Assembly: GCA_027340645.1 (NCBI GenBank)
Contig: DAHWQN010000017.1
Span: 1 to 9,507 of the forward strand
Direction of reading: 5' to 3'
From: Microcaldota archaeon
Lineage (GTDB): Archaea; Micrarchaeota; Micrarchaeia; Micrarchaeales; CABMGC01
Length of the DNA stretch: 9,507 nt
The position numbers and the translations under genes were made by a program. The notes below the pieces were generated by a model. The model saw nothing but the letters and a program-made list of their open reading frames with translations. It made no database searches and had not been told where the DNA came from. Positions 1 through 5,249 of this stretch are shown piece by piece; position 1 is the stretch's first letter; each line of letters opens with the position of its first letter.

Positions 1-21
1 AAGGCATTAAGGCAATGCAAA

Positions 22-33
22 AGGATTAAAATA
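22..33 (+). promoter_or_regulatory. Probable TATA box (box A) of the first surface-protein gene
   Basis: An AT-rich element, GATTAAAATA, lies 20-30 bases before the ATG at 53. This is the archaeal box A distance for a leaderless or nearly leaderless transcript. There is no Shine-Dalgarno between it and the ATG, which fits. The match to the TTTAWATR consensus is partial, so this is an inference from position and composition. Confidence 0.4.
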
Positions 34-52
34 CTGCCTTCCAAGCATTAGT

Positions 53-820
53 ATGGCAGGAACATCTACTTACGTAGGCATATTGGTGGTCATAATAGCT
101 GCTGTGTTTGCAATTTATATAATGCTTTCAAATGGGTCAATAAACCATGCATCGACTACGTCAACTATCACTACGACAGTAAATTCTATAGCTACAGAGA
201 ATGTATCATCCACAACTACGATTAAAACAAATCAGACACACTCATGCGAATCAAATGAAAGCACTGTAAGTATATACAATGGCAATTTTAGCACAGGAAC
301 ATTCTTTGGATGGACTACATACGGCAAAGGCTTTGGCACTGCCCCACTGAATCTTACGTATGCAAATAACAAAAACGATTATTATGTTGATCAATGGTCC
401 GGATATAACTCCAATAGTAATTATGCAGCAACGACGTTCCGCAATGGAGCTTCGCCTGTTCCAGGAAACATATCTCTTACTTATGTTCCGATTCTACCAT
501 ACCTAAACTTCCAGATATTTTCTCCACCGAGCCCGGAGCTCTACGTTGAGTTGATTCCATCCAACGGTCCTGCAACAATAATGCATTATAATACACTAAA
601 TGGCACGCGAAACGACACCTTAAATGAGTTTGCAGATGCTAGCATAAATGTGACAAGGCTTATGTGCCAAAGCGTCACTGTCAGAATTGTAGCAAACGTG
701 TCCATGTCGGCCTCGCAGGCTGGAACTGTATCATCAAACCAAAATCTTTACATGGCAGTCGGTGGCTTTTATCAGAGCAGCCAGCCATCCGAGACCTCAG
801 GCATAAATGTAACTGATTAA
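53..820 (+). CDS. Membrane-anchored surface protein with jelly-roll-like (galactose-binding-like) ectodomain
   Basis: Not recognised as a named family. The 255-residue product has one N-terminal membrane segment (about residues 7-25) with no obvious cleavage site, so it is probably anchored with the rest outside the cell. A Ser/Thr-rich linker (about 34-60) follows, then a beta-rich domain (about 65-245). That domain opens with NGNFSTGTFFGW (76-87), like the N-G-[DN]-F-x-[ST]-G-x-x-x-G-W opening of many carbohydrate-binding, galactose-binding-like jelly rolls, and ends with MAVGGFY (234-240). Ligand binding is inference only. Eleven N-x-S/T sequons suggest N-glycosylation. Two cysteines (65 and 205) could bridge the two ends of the domain. 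The ATG at 53 is supported by a TATA-like element 20-30 bases upstream and by the membrane segment following at once. The next gene starts 22 bases downstream on the same strand. Confidence 0.75.
   Translation: MAGTSTYVGILVVIIAAVFAIYIMLSNGSINHASTTSTITTTVNSIATENVSSTTTIKTNQTHSCESNESTVSIYNGNFSTGTFFGWTTYGKGFGTAPLNLTYANNKNDYYVDQWSGYNSNSNYAATTFRNGASPVPGNISLTYVPILPYLNFQIFSPPSPELYVELIPSNGPATIMHYNTLNGTRNDTLNEFADASINVTRLMCQSVTVRIVANVSMSASQAGTVSSNQNLYMAVGGFYQSSQPSETSGINVTD
799..810 (+). promoter_or_regulatory. Candidate TATA box for the 85-residue protein gene, inside the preceding gene
   Basis: AGGCATAAAT begins 44 bases before the ATG at 843. The same ten bases begin 44 bases before the next gene's ATG at 1144. 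An archaeal transcript from such an element would start about 8 bases before the ATG. It lies within the last codons of the preceding gene, so the match could be coding coincidence. A second candidate, GATTAAAAC at 815-823, is closer to the start. Confidence 0.3.
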
Positions 821-842
821 AACAGACTTTTAAAGTGATTGA

Positions 843-1100
843 ATGGCAAGTAGCAAAAAAACTAAAGGCAGGGAAACAGGAAAGAATGAGATTATCGGGG
901 ATTATCTCCTATTGGAGGTAATGTCGAAAGATCTGAGTAAGCATAACAAAAGCTTGAAGCAGGTAGGGAAGCGCATAGCTGCCGGAATGGATTCCTACAA
1001 CAAATACGGGTTGATAGATGTGCTCTCCATGGTTTCAATGCATATTGAGCGTGCGCAAAAGGAACTTGAAAAGGCAAAGAGGGAACTGAAATTTATCTAA
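843..1100 (+). CDS. Small basic helical protein, function unknown
   Basis: I do not recognise this 85-residue protein. It is Lys/Arg-rich with no membrane segment, signal peptide or cysteine, so it is probably cytoplasmic. Residues 1-14 are basic and probably disordered. Residues 16-30 and 34-48 look helical. Residues 57-84 form a long amphipathic helix ending in a charged Lys/Glu/Arg run (HIERAQKELEKAKRELKFI), which could be a coiled coil. A role in binding nucleic acid or a partner protein is possible but unsupported. An antisense frame of 61 codons overlaps it, but the plus frame is favoured by its position between co-directional genes and a candidate promoter at a sensible distance. No Shine-Dalgarno precedes the ATG. 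The flanking gaps are 22 and 43 bases, so transcription with its neighbours is possible. Confidence 0.6.
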   Translation: MASSKKTKGRETGKNEIIGDYLLLEVMSKDLSKHNKSLKQVGKRIAAGMDSYNKYGLIDVLSMVSMHIERAQKELEKAKRELKFI

Positions 1101-1116
1101 GGCATAAATATAAAAA
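1100..1116 (+). promoter_or_regulatory. Probable TATA box of the three-TM surface-protein gene
   Basis: GGCATAAATATAAAAA lies in the 43-base gap before the ATG at 1144. The box core at about 1105-1112 puts transcription start near 1137, giving a leader of roughly 7 bases. It is a good match to the AT-rich archaeal box A, with a purine-rich upstream flank. Confidence 0.5.
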
Positions 1117-1143
1117 TCCTTAGCACCAATCTGATATGTTGAC

Positions 1144-1938
1144 ATGAAAAGTCTTGCGCTTCTTGCAGTTATATCGGCTTTATTGACACTTCCTGCAGTA
1201 TTCGCAATTGGCTATGGAACTTCGACTATATCATTGTCAAATAACAACATAACCCTGATTCAGGGGGGCAATGCTACCCTAAGTTTTAACGTGAACCTTT
1301 CCACAGGGAATACGTGGGGCACTACAGTTGTTGTACAGAACAGTGCACAACTAAGCAAAGACGGAATAAGCATAAGTATAAGCAATGCACAAGGTGATCC
1401 GCCGTATTCAGGCACGCTCCTGATAACCGCATTGCCTTCCGCACAAAAAGGAAAGTATCAGGCCGTATTTGGGGCTATTGGTGATGATCCCTCTACCAAT
1501 AGTGCTGTACTGAACATAACAATAGGCCAGACGTCTTCAATCCAACCTGTCACTACACTGAACACTACAGCAAGCAATACAATTGCAAAAACTACAGCTA
1601 CAACCACTATTGCTTCAACAAAATCGAGCGGCTCCGGATCTTCTGGATACGTATCATCAGGCTATGGAATAGGAAGCTATGGCCTCATTATCGCATTCAT
1701 AATAGTTATAGCGCTTATATCCGCTTATCTGGTGTATAAAATGAAGCGCGCATCCACAAGGGCAATTGTAATAGGAGTTGCATTAATAATTATAGGAATA
1801 TCGGTGTGGCTATACGGGGACTATAACGGTGGAATTATGTTGTATATATGGTCAGGAGTTGTTTCAATCCTCATAGGCACAGCCATATGGATTTACGGGG
1901 ACTATATTGCAGGCGCATTCCGCAGTCCAAAGAAGTAA
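1144..1938 (+). CDS. Secreted beta-domain protein with Ser/Thr linker and three C-terminal membrane segments
   Basis: Not recognised as a named family. The 264-residue product begins with a classic signal peptide (1-21, probable cleavage after the Ala in AVFA). A beta-rich, Ig-like ectodomain (22-128) with several N-x-S/T sequons follows, then a Thr/Ser/Gly-rich linker (130-178) and three membrane segments (about 179-199, 205-224, 233-251). With the ectodomain outside, the C-terminal SPKK tail would be cytoplasmic. TM2 and TM3 share a repeated motif, IIGISVWLYGDYNGG (216-230) and LIGTAIWIYGDYIAG (243-257), including a 13-base exact DNA repeat, which suggests duplication of a membrane unit. 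The invariant W-x-Y-G-D-Y is unusual beside a membrane and could mediate oligomerisation or binding; that is inference. The start at 1144 is supported by the signal peptide and the TATA box. Its stop directly abuts the stop of convergent aIF5B. Confidence 0.72.
   Translation: MKSLALLAVISALLTLPAVFAIGYGTSTISLSNNNITLIQGGNATLSFNVNLSTGNTWGTTVVVQNSAQLSKDGISISISNAQGDPPYSGTLLITALPSAQKGKYQAVFGAIGDDPSTNSAVLNITIGQTSSIQPVTTLNTTASNTIAKTTATTTIASTKSSGSGSSGYVSSGYGIGSYGLIIAFIIVIALISAYLVYKMKRASTRAIVIGVALIIIGISVWLYGDYNGGIMLYIWSGVVSILIGTAIWIYGDYIAGAFRSPKK
1780..1914 (+). repeat. Internal duplication encoding WxYGDYxxG membrane repeats
   Basis: Two in-frame units encode residues 213-230 and 240-257. They align as x-[IL]-I-G-x-x-[VI]-W-[LI]-Y-G-D-Y-x-[GA]-G. 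The bases TACGGGGACTATA are identical at 1813-1825 and 1894-1906. Outside this core the DNA has diverged, so the duplication is old and held by protein-level constraint. Confidence 0.6.
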
Positions 1939-3690
1939 CTATTTTCTCTTAGTAGATTTTATCTTTGATATGTCATCCAGCAAAGTAAGCTCCTCATCTG
2001 TTAACATGTCAGTGAACTTGTAGCGCAGGGCTCTCTCATCATCATCATTCAGGAATACATAAAGCATCTCATTCTCCTGAAGTTGTCTTCCATAAGTGAC
2101 TCCATCCATTGACATGGCAAAGTTGCCGCCCTTCTTTGCCTCCTGCAGGCTTATCCCGTTATCCTGCATCTCCTTCACAGAACCCAAAATGTCACCGAAC
2201 TTGTTCATAAGTTGGACTCCGGGCTTCATCCGCCCAGCAACTACCTCCACTCCAAATATTGCCGGATGCGAAACACGGAAGCAGCTGTTCGGCAGCGTCT
2301 TTATAACCCCTGGAAATACGAGCGCCTTCTCAAGCGTGTTCCTGTTTTTCTTACGTTCACCATCAAGCCATTCCTTATAATCATCTACTATCTTGTAGAT
2401 TACATTCCCGTTTAATATCTTGATGCCTGTTGCATAAGACTCTTGCGAGGCATCTTCCTCATTTTCAACATTGAATGCTATAACAACAGCGCACTCGGGG
2501 TTTTCTGAACTTATTGAAAACGCATCCATCACGTCCCGTTTTGTTACTTTTCCTATGCCCTTCTTGCTTATGTTCACCCCGGCGCTCTTTAATAATTTTG
2601 ATAATGCCTCAATGCCGCCTATGCTATCTGACTTCAATATTATGCCTGTCTTATCCACCTCGAATACCTCCTGTATCTCAGATTTTATCTCGTTTTCGTA
2701 GTCAGGGTAATCCACCGATATGACAAGGGAGCCAGGCAAGGCATCCTCAAATCCAGAGCCGCTTATCTTTATCCCAGAAGCGGCACTTACATTGTCTACA
2801 TAATAGAACTTGCTTGAAGATTCACGGAGTTCCTGGAGCGCCTTTGGCTTCAAGAGGGCCTTTATCTTGGATCTGGCTATGCCACTCGAAGTAGCAAACG
2901 CTACTGTGTTATTTACATTAAGGGATCCGCCGTACAGTATTACATCTACTGTAGTTCCAAGTCCCTTCTCCTCCTTGCGCTCTATTATGCTTCCTATTCC
3001 AGCGCCGTTCACCTCCACCTCGAGTCTGTCTTCAAGGAAGCGCTGCGAAAGGCCCGTAGCATATACAAGTAGTTCTGCAATTCCTTCTCCGGTCTTTGCG
3101 CTTATGGGGCATATCAGTATCTCTGTCTTGAAGTCCTTGACTCTGTCATATCTCTCAGAATTGAAGCCGACCTCGCTCAGTGCGCCAACCAGTGAGTATA
3201 TTCGCGCTTCAATGTCCTCTACAACATGTGCCGTCTGTTTTGATATAGATTCGGCAAAGCTGGAGGAGCCTGAAGCCCTCCATCCTGTAATGACGTCAAT
3301 CTTGTTTGCCGCTACTATAAACGGTGTTTTGTATTCTTTTAGAATCTCTATGGCTTCGAGCGTCTGCGGCTCGAAGTTCTTTGTTACGTCAACTACCAAT
3401 ATAGCCAGATCTGCAACACTTCCACCGCGCTTCCTCAAATTTGTGAATGCTTCATGGCCTGGCGTATCTATAAACAAAAGCCCGGGTATCGTTATACTTA
3501 TCTTAAACCTTTCAAGAAGTGGTCCGCACGTCTTTTTTATCACATCAAGAGGTACTTCGCTCGCCCCTATGTGTTGTGTTATGCCTCCTGCTTCCTTCAC
3601 TGTTATGGTAGTGCTCCTTATCTTGTCAAGAAGCGTGGTCTTGCCATGATCCACGTGCCCCATGACTACTATTATCGGTTGTCTGATCAC
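1939..3690 (-). CDS. infB: Translation initiation factor aIF5B (IF2-family GTPase)
   Basis: A cytoplasmic ribosome-dependent GTPase. By homology to the aIF5B/eIF5B family it promotes subunit joining and initiator tRNA placement. The G motifs are all visible: GHVDHGKT (11-18), switch I Thr38 in GGITQHIG, DTPGH (75-79), NKID (129-132) and SAKTGEG (197-203). Beta-barrel domain II follows, then the domain III/IV region with LKSDSIGGIEAL, as is usual for archaeal aIF5B. At about 583 residues it has normal archaeal length, no intein and no long N-terminal extension. I chose the GTG at 3690, giving MIRQPIIVV, because the TATA box at 3713-3725 puts transcription start near 3691-3693. The in-frame GTG at 3699 adds three residues (MLA) but would fall upstream of that start. 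It is divergent from Ndk and convergent with the upstream surface-protein gene. Confidence 0.97.
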   Translation of the reverse strand: MIRQPIIVVMGHVDHGKTTLLDKIRSTTITVKEAGGITQHIGASEVPLDVIKKTCGPLLERFKISITIPGLLFIDTPGHEAFTNLRKRGGSVADLAILVVDVTKNFEPQTLEAIEILKEYKTPFIVAANKIDVITGWRASGSSSFAESISKQTAHVVEDIEARIYSLVGALSEVGFNSERYDRVKDFKTEILICPISAKTGEGIAELLVYATGLSQRFLEDRLEVEVNGAGIGSIIERKEEKGLGTTVDVILYGGSLNVNNTVAFATSSGIARSKIKALLKPKALQELRESSSKFYYVDNVSAASGIKISGSGFEDALPGSLVISVDYPDYENEIKSEIQEVFEVDKTGIILKSDSIGGIEALSKLLKSAGVNISKKGIGKVTKRDVMDAFSISSENPECAVVIAFNVENEEDASQESYATGIKILNGNVIYKIVDDYKEWLDGERKKNRNTLEKALVFPGVIKTLPNSCFRVSHPAIFGVEVVAGRMKPGVQLMNKFGDILGSVKEMQDNGISLQEAKKGGNFAMSMDGVTYGRQLQENEMLYVFLNDDDERALRYKFTDMLTDEELTLLDDISKIKSTKRK

Positions 3691-3712
3691 GGCTAACACC
3701 CAGGATATGCAC

Positions 3713-3725
3713 CTTTATATATAAG
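3713..3725 (-). promoter_or_regulatory. TATA box of the aIF5B gene
   Basis: CTTATATATAAAG on the minus strand is a strong archaeal box A. Its core predicts transcription start at about 3691-3693, almost exactly at the GTG at 3690, so a leaderless mRNA is expected. No Shine-Dalgarno is present. The element is nearly palindromic and could also bind TBP in the other direction. Confidence 0.6.
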
Positions 3726-3736
3726 CTGCTTGTAAG

Positions 3737-3749
3737 TTTATATAAATAT
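3737..3749 (+). promoter_or_regulatory. TATA box of the Ndk gene
   Basis: TTTATATA at 3737-3744 is a perfect match to the TTTAWATR box A consensus. Counting about 25 bases from its end puts transcription start at about 3768-3769, on the ATG at 3768. This supports a leaderless mRNA and decides between the ATG at 3768 and the upstream in-frame TTG at 3753. Confidence 0.65.
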
Positions 3750-3767
3750 CCCTTGAGGTTAATCTAT

Positions 3768-4331
3768 ATGTCCGAAAGAGCACTAGTGCTGATTAAGCCC
3801 GATGGAGTTCAAAGGGCGCTAATAGGCACTGTAATAGAAAGGTTCGAAGCAACAGGTCTTAAGGTCATAGGCATAAAGATGGTGCAGCCCACAGCCAAGC
3901 AGACCGGAGAGCACTACGCAGAGGACAAAGAGTGGCTGCTCAGCGTCGGGAAAAAACTCAAAGCATCCAATTCAGAGAAAGGGATACCGACAAAAGAGAC
4001 AGAGCTTCAGATAGGCATGCGCGTAAGGTCATTGCTTATGGAGGAGCTTAGCAAGAGTCCCATAGTCGCCATAGTGCTTGAAGGAAATGCTGCAAATGAT
4101 GTTGCCAGAAAGATAGCTGGAGCAACAGAGCCTAGAAAGGCGGATCCTTCAACTATAAGGGGCATGTACTCAATTGACACATACGGTGCGGCGGATGCGG
4201 CAAAGAGGCCTGTCCGCAATGTTGTGCATGTATCGGAAACAGCAAAAGCTGCGGATCGTGAGATAAAAGTGTGGTTTGCAAGCTCTGAGCTTCACCGATA
4301 CAAACGTTCAGATGAAGGCATAATCACATAG
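3768..4331 (+). CDS. ndk: Nucleoside diphosphate kinase, archaeal long form
   Basis: Ndk moves the gamma phosphate from ATP to other NDPs through a phosphohistidine, balancing the NTP and dNTP pools in the cytoplasm. The 187-residue product starts MSERALVLIKPDGVQRALIG, the family's N-terminal signature with Lys10. The catalytic histidine is His154 in NVVHVSET, and RGMYSIDTYG (131-140) is the usual active-site neighbour. Common Ndks have about 140-150 residues. The extra length is mainly an insert at about residues 52-85, between the HYAE helix and the RSLLMEEL segment, plus a short C-terminal tail. From memory, inserted long forms occur in other archaea, so this is probably a lineage feature. 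The in-frame TTG at 3753 would add MRLIY but lies upstream of the predicted transcript start. It converges with the DUF84 gene across 33 bases. Confidence 0.96.
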   Translation: MSERALVLIKPDGVQRALIGTVIERFEATGLKVIGIKMVQPTAKQTGEHYAEDKEWLLSVGKKLKASNSEKGIPTKETELQIGMRVRSLLMEELSKSPIVAIVLEGNAANDVARKIAGATEPRKADPSTIRGMYSIDTYGAADAAKRPVRNVVHVSETAKAADREIKVWFASSELHRYKRSDEGIIT

Positions 4332-4364
4332 TCTAGCATATCAGCTGCACACTAATACAATAAA

Positions 4365-4913
4365 TTATTTAAGGCCGTACAGATCCGGGTTCTCAAAATT
4401 AATCAGTGCCATAATCAATGCCTGCTTGGTATAATCCTTTCTTGTCACTCTGCCTTTAGTCAGAAGGCCTACTGCCCCATCTGAGCTGCCAATCTTATTG
4501 TCTTTTGTGAGTCCGCTGTTGAAGAAGGCCTCATTGGCATCAAGACCCAGTTTGTGTATCATTTTTGTAATGTTAACTGGAAATTCAAATGCGCTTGACA
4601 GTCCTATGCCATACTCCTTTCCATTATATACTACGCATGCAGAAAACTCCATAAATCCGGTTTTAGTATGCGGGACATACATAATGCCAGACTCAATGCC
4701 AACGCTGTACGTGCAGTCTGTGTATGCTGCATTAGCCCTGTTTATAGCTCCGCGTACTGTCTCATCAAGTGATTTAGGCTGTTCTGAAACCCCCGACTTT
4801 ACATCTATTGAACATATTTCAGAGTTCTTTAGCATTCCGTAAAGAGCAGCAACCTCCCTGACTGCATCTATCTTGACATTGTTTTTAGATGCTACGTTAA
4901 TCCTAATTCTCAC
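4365..4913 (-). CDS. Inosine/xanthosine triphosphatase, DUF84 (YjjX) family
   Basis: Members of this family hydrolyse ITP and XTP, removing deaminated purine nucleotides before they enter nucleic acid. Recognisable blocks in the 182-residue product are ASKNNVK (8-14), SGVSEQP (40-46), ETVRGAINRAN (51-61), VGIESGI (71-77) and the C-terminal GSSDGAVGLLTKGRVTRKDYTKQA-type region (about 142-165) followed by ALINFENPDLYG. Length is usual for the family. The start is GTG at 4913; the nearby ATG at 4918 is in another frame and stops at once. A weak Shine-Dalgarno-like AGGCGAT precedes the GTG. Only 9 bases separate it from the DUF59 gene, so co-transcription and perhaps translational coupling are likely. 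It differs from the HAM1/RdgB family, which has the same role but different motifs. Confidence 0.9.
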   Translation of the reverse strand: MRIRINVASKNNVKIDAVREVAALYGMLKNSEICSIDVKSGVSEQPKSLDETVRGAINRANAAYTDCTYSVGIESGIMYVPHTKTGFMEFSACVVYNGKEYGIGLSSAFEFPVNITKMIHKLGLDANEAFFNSGLTKDNKIGSSDGAVGLLTKGRVTRKDYTKQALIMALINFENPDLYGLK

Positions 4914-4922
4914 TTCATCGCC

Positions 4923-5225
4923 TTACTGGAGGCCAAGTCTTGCTTCCTCTGTAATCATTTCAGGTGTCCATGCCGGATCCCACACCAAATCAACATTCAC
5001 CTTCCCGACGCCATCAAGCTTCTCAAGCCTTAACTGTACATCGGCTAGTATAATGCTTGTCACGGGACACATTGGGCTTGTCATGGTTATCTGCAAATCT
5101 ATATCTTTGCCTTCTGATACTGCTACGTTGTAAATTAATCCAAGATCTACTATGTTTATGCCTATCTCAGGGTCTACTGTATTCCTCAAAGCATCTGTAA
5201 CTATATGTGCTGTTATATTTCCCAT
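4923..5225 (-). CDS. MIP18/SufT (DUF59) family Fe-S assembly protein
   Basis: DUF59 proteins (PaaD, SufT and MIP18 relatives) help mature iron-sulfur proteins in the cytosol. The 100-residue product is a complete single-domain member: TVDPEIGINIVDLGLIYNV (16-34, the D-P-E-[IL] and D-L-G-[LM] signature), MTSPMCPV (48-55) with the family's conserved cysteine at 53, and WDPAWTPEMITEEARLGL (82-99). That Cys53 is the only cysteine, so a cluster or metal would probably be held at a dimer interface or passed on transiently; this is inference. The ATG at 5225 is preceded by a strong GGAGGT at 5229-5234, unlike the leaderless-looking genes in the window, which suggests it is internal to a transcript starting upstream of the beta-helix gene 24 bases away. 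It lies 9 bases before the DUF84 gene. Confidence 0.92.
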   Translation of the reverse strand: MGNITAHIVTDALRNTVDPEIGINIVDLGLIYNVAVSEGKDIDLQITMTSPMCPVTSIILADVQLRLEKLDGVGKVNVDLVWDPAWTPEMITEEARLGLQ

Positions 5226-5228
5226 TTT

Positions 5229-5234
5229 ACCTCC
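5229..5234 (-). promoter_or_regulatory. Shine-Dalgarno of the DUF59 gene
   Basis: GGAGGT reads on the minus strand three bases before the ATG at 5225. It is complementary to the archaeal 16S 3' end. The spacing is shorter than usual. It is the only strong Shine-Dalgarno I found in the window, and it marks this gene as a likely internal cistron. Confidence 0.6.
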
Positions 5235-5249
5235 ATTAATAGAGTAGCG

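Noticed and set aside
2810..3649. A 279-codon open frame on the plus strand
   Set aside because: It lies wholly antisense to aIF5B, which has all the GTPase motifs. The translation is Ser/Pro-rich, as expected of a shadow frame.
1939..3690. Intein in aIF5B, as seen in some archaea
   Set aside because: The protein runs uninterrupted through all GTPase motifs at normal length.
3691..3699. GTG at 3699 as the aIF5B start
   Set aside because: Possible, but it would fall before the predicted transcription start. The GTG at 3690 gives a family-like N-terminus. The difference is three residues.
3753..3767. TTG start adding MRLIY to Ndk
   Set aside because: It lies upstream of the transcription start predicted by the TATA box at 3737-3744, and family members begin at MSERALVLIKPDG.
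4332..4364. Possible terminator in the 33-base convergent gap after Ndk
   Set aside because: It is AT-rich but has no clear oligo-T run or hairpin, so I did not annotate it.
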